In this document: in pieces, positions 8,840 through 18,202 of the stretch
Numbering within the stretch: position 1 is the first letter of the stretch
Layout of the letters: the number at the start of each line of letters is the position of its first letter
From: JAGDMJ01 sp963809695
GTDB lineage: Bacteria; Bacteroidota; Ignavibacteria; UBA10030; UBA6906
Assembly (NCBI GenBank): GCA_963809695.1
Contig: CAWEKI010000009.1
Location: forward strand, 558,001 to 622,000
Reading direction: 5' to 3'
DNA: 64,000 nucleotides
Program-made: the position numbers and the translations under genes
The notes under the pieces: model-generated
What the model saw: the letters and a program-made list of their open reading frames with translations, nothing else
The model's database searches: none
Told to the model about the DNA's origin: nothing

Positions 8840-10300
8840 ATGCTGAACATTGCGCTGCAACATAAGATGATGATGAAGCTGTCGCCTCAACAGGTGCAAT
8901 ACCTGAAGATGCTGCAGCTTCCGACACTCGCTCTCGAGCAGAAGATCAAGGCGGAGCTCGAGATGAATCCACTCTTGGAAGAGGGGTTTGAAGAGGAGCA
9001 GGAAACTCCCCAGGAGGATGGTGAGAAAGAAGAAGCCGTCCCCGAAGAACCACCCGTGGAGAATAAGACCGAAGAAGTCAAGGAGGCCGAGGAAGACAAG
9101 TATACCATCGACGACTACATGAACGACGACCCGTCGGGCTTCAAGACCCGGCAGGTGTCCGACGACGAAGAGCGCGATGAGTTCCCCCTGCCTGATACGA
9201 TCCCGCTCTACCACCGCCTGCTGGAACAGTTCACCCTTCTGGATCTCGACGAGGAAGACGATCTGCTCGGACAGGAAATCATCGGCAATATCGACGAAGA
9301 CGGCTACCTGCGTCGCGATCTGGCGGCGATCGTGCAGGACCTCAACCTGATGCACAACACCTCCATTTCGCTGGAGAAGGCTGAGACTGTCCTCAAGAAG
9401 ATCCAGCATCTGGACCCTGTCGGCATCGGCTCACGTGCGCTCCAGGAATGTCTCGTCGTCCAATTGGAAGCATCCTCCCTCGATCCCCAGATGAAGACGC
9501 TCGCCCACCGCGTCCTGACAGAGTTTTACGAAGACTTCACCATGCGTCACTTCGAAGATCTGGCCAAGAAACTGGGCGTCTCTCATGAAGACTTGAAGCG
9601 GGTGATTGACGTGATCCAGCACCTTAACCCGAAACCCGGCGAAGGAGAGTTTTCCGCTCAGGAAAACTACGTGGTTCCGGACTTCATCGTCACGAAGTCC
9701 GAGGACGATTTCATCATTTCCCTTAACGACAGGAACATCCCGCCACTCCGCATCAACCGTGCCTACAAGGAGTTGATGTCCAAGCGGAAGAAGAACGGGG
9801 TATCGGCCGAGGCCAAGGACTTTATCCGGCAGCGTTTCGAAGCGGCCAAGTGGTTCATCAGCTCGATCCACCAACGGCGGGAGACCATGCTCAAGGTCAT
9901 GCGCACGATCGTCGAGAAGCAGCGGGAGTTTTTCGAGACCGGCGAGGGTTTGAAGCCGATGATTTACAAGGATATTTCCGAAGTGATCATGATGGACATC
10001 TCCACCATCAGCCGGGTGGTCAACAGCAAGTACGTCCAGACCGACTACGGGGTGTTCTCTCTCCGCCACTTCTTCAGCGACTCCATCAGCACCGCCGACG
10101 GCGAAGAGGTGTCCAACAAGGAGGTCAAGAAGAAGCTCAAGGCGCTCATCGACGCCGAAGACCCGCGCAAGCCGCTGAGCGACCACAAGCTTGGCGAATT
10201 GCTGAACGCCCAGGGGCTGAATATCGCCCGCCGCACCGTGGCCAAGTACCGCGAGGCCATGCAAATTCCTGTTGCCCGCCTGCGCCGCAGACTGGCGTAA
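8840..10300 (+). CDS. rpoN: RNA polymerase sigma-54 factor
   Basis: Alternative sigma factor that recognises -24/-12 promoters and needs AAA+ activators. Region I is Gln/Leu-rich (QQVQYLKMLQLPTLALEQKI). An acidic linker follows (runs of Glu/Asp at about residues 45-115), then the core-binding domain, a helix-turn-helix and the RpoN box ARRTVAKYRE at about 463-472. The 486 aa length is normal. I start at MLNIALQ (8840), since upstream in-frame codons overlap the DUF3109 gene without similarity. No sigma-54 activator lies in the window, so its targets here are unknown. Confidence 0.95.
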   Translation: MLNIALQHKMMMKLSPQQVQYLKMLQLPTLALEQKIKAELEMNPLLEEGFEEEQETPQEDGEKEEAVPEEPPVENKTEEVKEAEEDKYTIDDYMNDDPSGFKTRQVSDDEERDEFPLPDTIPLYHRLLEQFTLLDLDEEDDLLGQEIIGNIDEDGYLRRDLAAIVQDLNLMHNTSISLEKAETVLKKIQHLDPVGIGSRALQECLVVQLEASSLDPQMKTLAHRVLTEFYEDFTMRHFEDLAKKLGVSHEDLKRVIDVIQHLNPKPGEGEFSAQENYVVPDFIVTKSEDDFIISLNDRNIPPLRINRAYKELMSKRKKNGVSAEAKDFIRQRFEAAKWFISSIHQRRETMLKVMRTIVEKQREFFETGEGLKPMIYKDISEVIMMDISTISRVVNSKYVQTDYGVFSLRHFFSDSISTADGEEVSNKEVKKKLKALIDAEDPRKPLSDHKLGELLNAQGLNIARRTVAKYREAMQIPVARLRRRLA

Positions 10301-10327
10301 TCTTCCTCGACCGGGGGTCGTGCAACC

Positions 10328-10863
10328 ATGCCAGAATTGATCAGAGCGACGACCGTCATCGGGCTAACGCACCATGGAAAGACTGTGATCGGCTCCGATG
10401 GCCAGGTGACCATGGGTCAAACGGTCATGAAGCATCACGCGCGGAAGGTACGCAAGATGTACAATGACCGCGTGCTGGCCGGCTTTGCCGGCGCGGCCGC
10501 TGATGCCTTCACCCTGTTCGGGAAATTCGAGGATAATCTCGACAAATACCGGGGCAACCTCGAGCGGGCCGCCGTGGAACTCGCCAAAGAATGGCGCACG
10601 GACAAGTACCTCCGCCAGCTCGAGGCACTCCTTGCAGTCCTTGATGGCCAGAAGGCACTTGTCATTTCCGGCACAGGAGAGATCATTGAACCGGACGACG
10701 GCATCGTGGCAATCGGATCGGGGGAAGCTTCGCCCTTGCGGCCACACGCATGCTGGTGAAACACTCGAACCTCACGGCCCGGGAAATTGTTGAAGAAGCG
10801 TTGCAGACTGCGGCAGATATCTGCATCTACACGAATCGGAACACCACGATCGAGGAACTGTAA
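10328..10863 (+). CDS. hslV: ATP-dependent protease subunit HslV, apparent frameshift
   Basis: Peptidase component of the HslUV (ClpQY) protease. The catalytic threonine is probably Thr8 (TTVIGL) after a seven-residue propeptide. SDGQVTMGQTVMKHHARKV and LAGFAGAAADAFTLF are diagnostic. The reading frame breaks after GIVAIGSG: a run of five G at 10720-10724 would need six to continue into FALAATRMLVKHSNLTAREI and end NRNTTIEEL at 10863. As read, the first frame stops at 10759 and yields 143 residues. With one G restored the protein would be 178 aa, the family's usual length. Sequencing error, real mutation or slippage are all possible. hslU follows directly. Confidence 0.88.
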
Positions 10864-10880
10864 GTGGCTGCAGAGGCATG

Positions 10881-12272
10881 ATGACCACTGAGCATCCATT
10901 CCCCGCCGAAGAACTGACTCCCCGGCAGATCGTCCACGAGCTGGACAAGTATATCATCGGCCAGGATGCCGCAAAGAAATCCGTTGCCATTGCCCTGCGG
11001 AACCGATGGCGCAGGCTCCAGGTCCCTGCCGGCTTGCGGGAAGAGATCATGCCGAACAACATCATCATGATCGGCCCGACCGGCGTTGGCAAAACCGAGA
11101 TCGCGCGGCGCCTCGCCAAGCTTGCGAACGCACCGTTCATCAAAGTCGAGGCTTCCAAATTCACCGAGGTCGGCTACGTCGGACGGGATGTGGAGTCGAT
11201 CGTCCGCGATCTGACCGAATACGCGATCACCATGGTGAAGGCCGAGCGGCGGGCAGAAGTCAATGACAAGGCAAAAGACCAGAGCGAGGAACGCCTTCTG
11301 GACATGCTGATGCCCACGACGCGCAAACAACGTTCTCCCGGCGCCGAGATGCCTGAGAGCAGCGAATCCGATGAAGAGACCGACCATCACCGGACCCGTG
11401 AGAAGCTCCGCGATCGGCTCAGAGCCGGGCAGCTGGAAAACCGGACGATCGAACTGGACGTGCCTGCAGCCAACAATGCGCTCATGCAGGTTATTGGCCC
11501 CATGAACCTGGAAGAGATGGGCGTGAACCTGCAAGACATGTTCGGAGGCCTTTTGCCGAAGAAGATGAAACGGCGCAAGGTGACTGTCGGGGAAGCCCGG
11601 GTCATTCTCACGAATGAGGAGGCCCAGAAGCTCATCGACCAGGATGCGGCTGTCAAGGAAGCCCTCCTGAGGGTGGAGAACTCGGGGATTGTGTTTCTCG
11701 ACGAGATCGACAAAATCGCAGGGGCCAAAGGCAACACCGCCGGTCCGGACGTTTCACGCGAAGGCGTCCAGCGCGACCTCCTCCCTATCGTCGAAGGATC
11801 CAGCGTGATGACCAAGTACGGCATGGTGAAGACGGATCATATTCTCTTCATCGCCTCCGGCGCGTTCCATGTCTCCAAACCGTCCGATCTGATACCCGAG
11901 TTGCAGGGACGATTCCCCATCCGGGTGGAACTCAGCAGCCTGAACGAAGACGACTTTGTCAAGATTCTCACCTTCCCGCAAAATGCACTGATCAAACAGT
12001 ACGCAGCGCTTCTGGAAACGGAAGGACTCAAGATCGAATTCCGCGAAGACGGGATCAGGGAGATTGCAAAGATCGCCAGCGAGGTGAACGAGCAGGTGGA
12101 AAACATCGGTGCGCGCCGCCTGCACACGATCATGACGACCCTGCTGGAGGACGTTCTCTATAACGCGCCCGACGACATGCCACAGAGAACCGTTGTGGTG
12201 GACCAAACGCTGGTGCAGTCCCGCCTGGTTGCCCTGGTCAAAAACCGGGACTTGAGCAGATTTATCCTGTAG
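10881..12272 (+). CDS. hslU: ATP-dependent protease ATPase subunit HslU
   Basis: AAA+ unfoldase that feeds substrates to HslV. Walker A GPTGVGKTEIARR, the family-specific KFTEVGYVGRDVESIVRDL, a charged I-domain (about residues 110-230), Walker B IVFLDEIDKIA and a C-terminal domain with EQVENIGARRLHTIM are all present. The 463 aa length is full. Two adjacent ATGs exist at 10878 and 10881; the second has better spacing to AGAGG. It lies 17 bases after the restored hslV stop, consistent with one operon. It ends nine bases from a convergent gene. Confidence 0.96.
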   Translation: MTTEHPFPAEELTPRQIVHELDKYIIGQDAAKKSVAIALRNRWRRLQVPAGLREEIMPNNIIMIGPTGVGKTEIARRLAKLANAPFIKVEASKFTEVGYVGRDVESIVRDLTEYAITMVKAERRAEVNDKAKDQSEERLLDMLMPTTRKQRSPGAEMPESSESDEETDHHRTREKLRDRLRAGQLENRTIELDVPAANNALMQVIGPMNLEEMGVNLQDMFGGLLPKKMKRRKVTVGEARVILTNEEAQKLIDQDAAVKEALLRVENSGIVFLDEIDKIAGAKGNTAGPDVSREGVQRDLLPIVEGSSVMTKYGMVKTDHILFIASGAFHVSKPSDLIPELQGRFPIRVELSSLNEDDFVKILTFPQNALIKQYAALLETEGLKIEFREDGIREIAKIASEVNEQVENIGARRLHTIMTTLLEDVLYNAPDDMPQRTVVVDQTLVQSRLVALVKNRDLSRFIL

Positions 12273-12281
12273 TTCTTATTT

Positions 12282-13685
12282 CTAGAGGTTCAGCCTCATC
12301 CCCACTGCCGCCGAGCCGTACGACGTTCCCCGGGTCGAAAAGAGCCACGACGCATTTTCCGAGGCCAGGTCCAGGTCAAACATGCCAAGGTGAAACCCAA
12401 AGCCGAGCGCCCAGTTGTAGTGGTCTGTGCCACCGAAGGAAAATCCTGTCCGCAGCGGGAGAAACGGAAGCGGGCGAAATTCCAGGCCGAACGAGAGCCT
12501 CGGGGTCAGCGTCGAGCCAGCCGTCTCGACCAGACCCTGGTTGTAATCGGCGGCGACCATCATCTCCCCCGGCAGAAAGGATTTGAAGAATGGTAATTTA
12601 TGCAGGTCCACCGCCACGCCCATCCGGAGGGTTGTGGGAAGCGATGTGCTAAAATCCTCTCCCGGCCGCGATGTACCGTTGACAGCATCCTTTACACCAT
12701 TGCTCTGATCCGGGTCGAGCGGGTCCGACACGACAATGGTGCTGTCAGCCGTGACCTCCTCCACGTTCCGCGTCCAATTCATCGAGCCGATATCGGTCAC
12801 GCTGACCCCGACACGCATATACTCCGTGAGGTCTCCGGCCATGCCCAGGTCGATGCCAAGGCCCGTCCCTGCGGGAGCGGGGAAGAGGGAGTAAGAGCCG
12901 GAGTGCGATTCTGCAAGAGCATCGATCCGCGACGTGCGGGTATGAAGATCCAGCGTTCCGCGAAGTACTCCTGACGTACTGGTAATCAATGAAGTGTTGA
13001 AACGGTCCAGCTCGGCATAGCCATATCCGTGTACCAGTTTCAGCCCGATCCCTCCCGTCACGTTGCTCAGGAAATCGAAACCCGGAAGATTCGTCGCGAA
13101 CGTGAGTCCATACTCGCGCGTCCACGACCCCACGATATGCGTCTCGCTGAAATCATAGGTTGAGCCGGGCGTGTTGCCGTAGAACAGGAATTCAGCGTAC
13201 TGATGAGGAATGGCCGCCGCCGAGGCAACACGTTCGGTCACGGTCAGCGCAAAGGCGCCAAATTCCAGGTTGACCATGAGCCCGATCGGCCGGACTTCGA
13301 GATCCGCAGAGAGAGTGCCGACACCGTCCGGAAACGCATTCAGGATATCTTGCTTGTCCGCGCTGCTCAGGTAGCGCCCGACTCTGCCGGAGTCTGTATC
13401 GATCCCCGTGAAATACTTCTCGTAGAGATCGTACGTCATGAAATCGCTCCCGACATGCATGCCGACCCGGGGTAGGCTCACGATAATCAGATAGTTCCGG
13501 TCCCCGCCGATAAGATTGGCCGGATTGATCCCGGCGGCATCCAATCCATGGGTGGAGGCGGCAAATGTCCGTGCCATGCCGATGCCCTGGATGTCCGTCC
13601 GCTCGCCGGCAAAGAGCAGGCCGCACCCGCAGAGGGCCGCGACACAGAAGATGAGTGGAATCCGATGCAGCGCGCACCCTGTCAT
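12282..13685 (-). CDS. Predicted outer-membrane beta-barrel protein (DUF5723-like)
   Basis: A 467-residue exported protein with an N-terminal signal-like hydrophobic stretch (IPLIFCVAALCGCGLLFAG). The remainder is rich in short amphipathic beta-strands and aromatic residues. The start of the mature part (GIGMARTFAASTHGLDAAGI, then NPANL) and the C-terminal half (RLSFGLEFRPLPFLPLRTGF) resemble FadL/PorV-like and DUF5723 barrels of FCB bacteria. The start ATG at 13685 overlaps the upstream lipoprotein gene as ATGA, so the two are probably made together. No substrate can be inferred. Confidence 0.62.
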   Translation of the reverse strand: MTGCALHRIPLIFCVAALCGCGLLFAGERTDIQGIGMARTFAASTHGLDAAGINPANLIGGDRNYLIIVSLPRVGMHVGSDFMTYDLYEKYFTGIDTDSGRVGRYLSSADKQDILNAFPDGVGTLSADLEVRPIGLMVNLEFGAFALTVTERVASAAAIPHQYAEFLFYGNTPGSTYDFSETHIVGSWTREYGLTFATNLPGFDFLSNVTGGIGLKLVHGYGYAELDRFNTSLITSTSGVLRGTLDLHTRTSRIDALAESHSGSYSLFPAPAGTGLGIDLGMAGDLTEYMRVGVSVTDIGSMNWTRNVEEVTADSTIVVSDPLDPDQSNGVKDAVNGTSRPGEDFSTSLPTTLRMGVAVDLHKLPFFKSFLPGEMMVAADYNQGLVETAGSTLTPRLSFGLEFRPLPFLPLRTGFSFGGTDHYNWALGFGFHLGMFDLDLASENASWLFSTRGTSYGSAAVGMRLNL

Positions 13686-15769
13686 TTGTTCACTCCGTAG
13701 GAAATTTCTGACCAGCATCGCACATGGATGTAATCGGATGTCCTGAAACTGACTGCCGGACTTCCCAGCGACGTTGAGAGATCAAACGTGTACTCGACGT
13801 ACTCCGCCGGCGAAATGAGCTGAGCCTCGGCGTGAGTAAGCTCAAGAGTCACCTTGCTCTGCGCGGGCAGAATCACGTTGCCCTGCTGGTCCACCGCTGC
13901 TGAATTGATCTGGATCGGCTGCCCCGACTGGGGAATCGTGAGCATGGACTGCCCCATGAAATCCAGCAATCTGAGCTTTACGCCTACCTGCATTGGGAGG
14001 GCGTTCTCTAATTCCATCAGCACCCTGCCATTGTTCACCCCTTCCGTCTCGCCATTCGGGGGGCGTTGATTGCCATCCCCCACCTGCAGTGTGTCGCTGT
14101 ATGTCGATCCACCAAATCCCACTTTCAGAGGCACGCTCAGATTCACGGTGCCCCCAAAAGAACAGTTCCTCCCTATATTCCTGACCCCCGCGGGCCCCGG
14201 GTAATAGACATCCGAGGGGTTCACAAGCACCTTGCCGGAGATCCAGATGGAGTCTGGCAAGCCACCCGGGATCTGGCTCAGGAACCGGCCGACCTCCGTT
14301 TCGTCGAATATGATGACACCTTGACCTCCGCTGAGGCGCCGTTGCGTGGCCGGGATCTGTAAGACGGCGAGATCCCCGGCAGGGCTCGTCTTCGCGCTCA
14401 GCGTAAGGAACAGGTCCGCAGGACAGGTAACAGTGGAGCGCGTGTTCAGAACGAGAGAAGCAGACGGAATCAGGAGCTGCCATTTGAACTTTTCGGACAT
14501 CTGAGCGACATTCAATCCGATAACGGTGTTCAGGTCGATCCACGTCGGCTTCAGCACAGCCGATGCGCTGTCGACGACGATCGGGGAGAGAGTAGTCATT
14601 GAAATCTCAACCTTGTCCGTGTCGTGCAGCCCCACGGGGGTGTTGACATCATTCGGAATGATAACCGAGCTGACGAGCTCCAGGGATGTGACAAGCCCAC
14701 CCGAAGGAGAGCTGATTCTGTACCCGGCAAGGTTGAGGTCATAGGAAGCTTCCCCCGCAGCTGACAACGCGACGCTATCTTCAAACTGAACCATCCGCCC
14801 CCCCACCGGACGCCAGAGCTCGGAGAGCCGGAACTTCAGCACGACCCCCAGATTGATCCTGTTCCTGAATTCGAGAGCAAGCCGTCCGCTCTTTGCACGG
14901 GCCTCCTGAATGATCGTGGAATCGAAAATACTGATGCTTGCCCTGTCGTTGTCCGTCAGGCGCTGCGCCGGGAGGCCGGACATCTGTGCTTCAGACACAC
15001 GGAGGCCGCTGACGAATATTGTTGCGACGAGCATCGAATCCGGCGGGATCGTCACAGGCGCGCTCGAACCGGCCGTGCGGAACGCCAACCCGCTGATGGT
15101 GGCACCGTTGCCAAGCATCCGGTCCGCCAGGTTGTCATATACCGTCTGGCTTCTCCCGGAAGGAATGGAGACGTTCGTAAAATCAAAGAAGCCTTGAATT
15201 GTTCCTTGGCGGTCAATCAGTTTGATGGGAGAAGTGGCGGTAATGTCAACCGGAAGATTGTTGCGGATGGTCAAGCCAATTGTTCCGCTCGCGCATGTGA
15301 TGGATGCGCTGCCCGGCATCGCGTTGGGAACATCGGGGATCGCAAAGGACGATGCGGGAATCGGCATGGTTGCCCCCGGGGGGAGCCCCGGAACGCTCAA
15401 GTTTGCAGTGACCGGATCCACCGTGACATTGAATGTACCAAGATGCAGCTGCGCCGTTCCATAGGACGGCGTCAATGAGATCTGGTCGCCCACGAACGTG
15501 GGAGGGGCCGCAACGGTCTGAGAGAATACCAACTGGTTTCCCGCGCCTATATGGATCAGGCTCGTGTCCCGCTCGATCATTTCGCCAAGCGTCAGCGTGC
15601 GGTCTGTAATAGGCACGGTGAGATCGACATCCCATGTCGGCGCGATGGGTGTCTGCAAATCACGGGAACAGTGAGCGGCAAGGATGGGAAAGAGCAGGAC
15701 GAGCGCCCGCAACAGGACGCGCGGAGCACGTCCGGCATGAAGGCGGGGCGAATCCCCTGGCTTTTTCAT
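13682..15769 (-). CDS. Large predicted lipoprotein of unknown function, 695 aa
   Basis: Starts with a lipoprotein signal peptide whose lipobox is ILAAHC (Cys about residue 33). The mature part is largely beta-structured with repeated tracts rich in Ser, Thr, Val and Pro, and no catalytic motif I recognise. A domain near residues 30-90 (TWDVDLTVPITDRTLTLGEM) opens the mature part. It is translationally coupled (ATGA) to the beta-barrel gene that follows, suggesting a surface lipoprotein working with that barrel. I start at MKKPGDSP. An upstream ATG would put non-signal residues in front. Confidence 0.6.
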   Translation of the reverse strand: MKKPGDSPRLHAGRAPRVLLRALVLLFPILAAHCSRDLQTPIAPTWDVDLTVPITDRTLTLGEMIERDTSLIHIGAGNQLVFSQTVAAPPTFVGDQISLTPSYGTAQLHLGTFNVTVDPVTANLSVPGLPPGATMPIPASSFAIPDVPNAMPGSASITCASGTIGLTIRNNLPVDITATSPIKLIDRQGTIQGFFDFTNVSIPSGRSQTVYDNLADRMLGNGATISGLAFRTAGSSAPVTIPPDSMLVATIFVSGLRVSEAQMSGLPAQRLTDNDRASISIFDSTIIQEARAKSGRLALEFRNRINLGVVLKFRLSELWRPVGGRMVQFEDSVALSAAGEASYDLNLAGYRISSPSGGLVTSLELVSSVIIPNDVNTPVGLHDTDKVEISMTTLSPIVVDSASAVLKPTWIDLNTVIGLNVAQMSEKFKWQLLIPSASLVLNTRSTVTCPADLFLTLSAKTSPAGDLAVLQIPATQRRLSGGQGVIIFDETEVGRFLSQIPGGLPDSIWISGKVLVNPSDVYYPGPAGVRNIGRNCSFGGTVNLSVPLKVGFGGSTYSDTLQVGDGNQRPPNGETEGVNNGRVLMELENALPMQVGVKLRLLDFMGQSMLTIPQSGQPIQINSAAVDQQGNVILPAQSKVTLELTHAEAQLISPAEYVEYTFDLSTSLGSPAVSFRTSDYIHVRCWSEISYGVNK

Positions 15770-15919
15770 CGTAGCGTAATCCCCAAAAAAGTATGGTGCT
15801 GCGGCACATGGGTTCAAACCTGATGCCAGCTTTGTACCCCTGTGTATTCTGTCACAGGGAAAGGGAAGTGGGGCAAAATGATGACTAATAGGGGAAAAAG
15901 CGGATGGTCAGAGAAGGGT

Positions 15920-15961
15920 AAAAAAGGGAGGAGCAGCAACAAGGAAATTCTGACTCCCCCC
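15920..15961 (-). terminator. Probable rho-independent terminator after the DUF3467 gene
   Basis: On the minus strand GGGGGGAG pairs with CTCCTCCC (one mismatch) and is extended by CAG/CTG across a bulge. Six T follow directly. It lies about 50 bases past the DUF3467 stop and before the lipoprotein gene. Confidence 0.5.
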
Positions 15962-16010
15962 TCCTACGACGACTTTGTTGAAACTACAAACTGCGCAGAG
16001 AGACTGGTGA

Positions 16011-16337
16011 CTAGTGCACCTTTTCGTCGGGCATCATCTGCTGGAAGCCGAACCCGCTGCCCGGCCCTTCGCCATGGATCTTGATCTCTCCGAATTTCAG
16101 TTCGAACTTGCCGATGTTGTCCTCCAGCGCCCGGAGCAGGAGTTTTGCGTGTTGGGCGGTCATGATCACCCGCGCATGCACTTTCGCCTTTGGCACGCCG
16201 GGAAGCACGCGCGTAAAATCGATGATGAACTCAGCCGGCGAATGCGTGATGATCGCCAGATTGGAATAGATCCCCTCGGCTTCTTTCTCGCCAAGCTCGA
16301 TATTGATCTGCTGTCCAGCCGGTTGTTGTTCTGCCAT
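16011..16337 (-). CDS. DUF3467 domain-containing protein
   Basis: A small 108-residue cytoplasmic-looking protein. It contains the DUF3467 pattern: IYSNLAIITHSPAEFIIDFT followed by ARVIMTAQHAKLLLRALEDN. The function is unknown, and the family is widespread in FCB bacteria and others. The start ATG is preceded by AGGAG with seven-base spacing. It is flanked by rho-independent terminators on both sides on the same strand (16353-16383 upstream, 15920-15961 downstream), so it is probably transcribed alone. I saw no strong promoter. Confidence 0.85.
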   Translation of the reverse strand: MAEQQPAGQQINIELGEKEAEGIYSNLAIITHSPAEFIIDFTRVLPGVPKAKVHARVIMTAQHAKLLLRALEDNIGKFELKFGEIKIHGEGPGSGFGFQQMMPDEKVH

Positions 16338-16352
16338 GATCGTTCTCCTGTG

Positions 16353-16383
16353 AAAAAAAAAGCCCCGCCAAAAAGGCGGGGCC
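16353..16383 (-). terminator. Rho-independent terminator after the TPR gene
   Basis: On the minus strand GCCCCGCC-TTTTT-GGCGGGGC forms a perfect eight-base-pair stem followed by nine T. It starts 18 bases past the TPR gene stop. It is the clearest terminator in the window. Confidence 0.9.
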
Positions 16384-16400
16384 ATGCGCGTCCATCCGCG

Positions 16401-17582
16401 TTACTTGGTCTTTGAAAGAGCGTCGAATTTCTCGAATGCCTGCTTTGATTTGTCGGGCATATTGAGGATCGCATACAAGCGTCCAAGCGACTGCCAGAGG
16501 CCTGCGTCGTCCGGCCGCGATTGCACGCTTTGCTCAAGGTACGGCAGCGACTGCTTGAACTTTTCCTTATAGCTTTCGTCCGTCTTCGTGTCCTTCCCCT
16601 TCCCCTTGTTGTTCGCCGCATCCGCTTCTGCCTTCTTGTCGATTTCGGCCTTTTGGGAAACACCCCAGTTCAGGTACGCGACACCGAGATTGTATCTGGC
16701 ATCGGAATACTCGGGATCGATCTTCAGCGCCGCATCGAATTGTTCGATGGCTTCCGGGTATTTTTCCTGCTTCAGCAGGAAGACGCCGTACGCGTACCGG
16801 TAGGTCTTGTTCTTGGGATCCTTTTCCACCGCTGTCCTGGTGAGTTCCAGTGCCTTGTCCGAATTCTTGGTCCGTTCGTAAGCGTCGATGAGATTCGTGA
16901 TGTTGTCCGGATCGTTGGGGTTGGTCCTGTACGCCGTCTGAAATGCCGTCATTGCTGAGGCAAAATACTTCTGTGCCCCTGGTTCGTCCTTGGCTGCAGT
17001 GCGCTCACTCGCCAGCTGGTAGTTTACCTGTCCCAGGAACTTGGCCGCATCGCCGAAATCAGGATTCTTCTCCAGAGCGGTCTGGAGCATCTGCACGCTG
17101 CTCTGGTAGTCCTTCTTTGCAAAGTAAGCCATCGCAGCAACGTAATATGTCCCGGAGCTGTCCGGCTCCATGGCAATACCCGTTTTAAACTGGTCGATCG
17201 CCTTGTCGTAGTTCGCTGCGGTATCCTTCCCGGTGTTATAGTTCTTCACCCCTTCGTTGTACATCATTGCCCAGATCGCCAGCCTATTCCGACTGATGTC
17301 CGCTTTGTGGACATCGGAAACCTCGAGCGCTTTCTTGTACGCAACAAGCATCTCATCATACTTCTTCAGCTCCAGCCGGACCTGGCCGAGCAGGTACCAT
17401 GCTTCTTCGTTCTTGTCGTTCTTCTGCAGTTCCTTCGTCAGGCTTGCTTCGGCCTTGTCATACTGCTTCTGGGTAATGTAGAGCTTCGCGCTTGTCAACT
17501 CCGCCGAACCGCATTGAAAGCCGGTCGTCGAGAAGAAGACAGCCACGAGGAGGAGAATGGTAAGGGGAAAAATGCGTCTCAT
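16401..17582 (-). CDS. Exported tetratricopeptide-repeat protein
   Basis: A 393-residue protein with an N-terminal signal (FPLTILLLVAVFFSTTGFQC), possibly a lipoprotein, though the box FQC is atypical. At least eight TPR units follow (for example EAWYLLGQVRLELKKYDEML, YRYAYGVFLLKQEKYPEAIE and SDARYNLGVAYLNWGVS). TPR arrays are protein-interaction scaffolds; the partner is unknown. A low-complexity Lys/Asp-rich segment near residue 330 interrupts the last repeats. The ATG is preceded by AAGGAG at five bases. It is followed by a strong terminator, so it is probably monocistronic. Confidence 0.8.
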   Translation of the reverse strand: MRRIFPLTILLLVAVFFSTTGFQCGSAELTSAKLYITQKQYDKAEASLTKELQKNDKNEEAWYLLGQVRLELKKYDEMLVAYKKALEVSDVHKADISRNRLAIWAMMYNEGVKNYNTGKDTAANYDKAIDQFKTGIAMEPDSSGTYYVAAMAYFAKKDYQSSVQMLQTALEKNPDFGDAAKFLGQVNYQLASERTAAKDEPGAQKYFASAMTAFQTAYRTNPNDPDNITNLIDAYERTKNSDKALELTRTAVEKDPKNKTYRYAYGVFLLKQEKYPEAIEQFDAALKIDPEYSDARYNLGVAYLNWGVSQKAEIDKKAEADAANNKGKGKDTKTDESYKEKFKQSLPYLEQSVQSRPDDAGLWQSLGRLYAILNMPDKSKQAFEKFDALSKTK

Positions 17583-17774
17583 GGTTGCTCCTTGGGGATT
17601 GGATAGACTCAAAAATCATTGAAATATAGGGAAAGAGCCTGTAAGAAGCAAGAACCCAAAGGCCGCCGGAGGGAAGAGGCATCACATCTTTTCCAACGAC
17701 TGACCTCTGGCTTCTGACTTCACTCACCGTTCTCGTTCCATTGCCTTTCCCCCCTCTTTTTCTTACATTTTCTG

Positions 17775-18188
17775 ATGAGTTGCATCTTCTGCAAGATCAT
17801 TCAGAAGGAAGAGCCGGCCGAGATCCTGTACGAAACAGACCGCGTGCTTGCCATGCTGGACATTCGCCCCATTCACTTCGGGCATGCACTGGTCATTCCC
17901 AAAGCTCATTGCGTTGACTTCCTTTCCCTGCCGGAGCAGAGTTTTCACGATCTCATGCATGTGACACAGATCGTGGCCCGCGCTCTCGTGAGAACATTCG
18001 ACCTGGAAGGGTTCAACGTGTTCTCGAACAATGGTCGGATCGCCGGACAGTCGGTCTTTCACTTCCATTTGCACATTGTTCCACGCTACATCGGGGATAC
18101 CATCCGATTTGCCCCGATGCTCAAAACGTACACCGGACGGTCCATGGCCGAGCATGGCGAACGGATCCGCCGAAATATTCAACCATAG
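17775..18188 (+). CDS. HIT family protein (histidine triad hydrolase)
   Basis: Nucleotide phosphoramidase or hydrolase of the HINT type, 137 aa. It has the N-terminal CIFCKIIQKEEPAEILYET, the central HALVIPKAHCVDF and the catalytic triad HFHLHIVPR. The in vivo substrate is unknown. It is followed 14 bases later by icd in the same direction. A TTGCCT-17-TACATT element at 17741-17769 ends five bases before the ATG and there is no Shine-Dalgarno sequence, so the transcript could be leaderless (inference). Confidence 0.92.
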   Translation: MSCIFCKIIQKEEPAEILYETDRVLAMLDIRPIHFGHALVIPKAHCVDFLSLPEQSFHDLMHVTQIVARALVRTFDLEGFNVFSNNGRIAGQSVFHFHLHIVPRYIGDTIRFAPMLKTYTGRSMAEHGERIRRNIQP

Positions 18189-18202
18189 GGAGAGTACCAA
18201 AC

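Noticed and set aside
15842..16084. Short plus-strand open frame between the lipoprotein and DUF3467 genes
   Set aside because: Lys/Ser-rich, overlaps a terminator-like hairpin, and lacks a ribosome-binding site.
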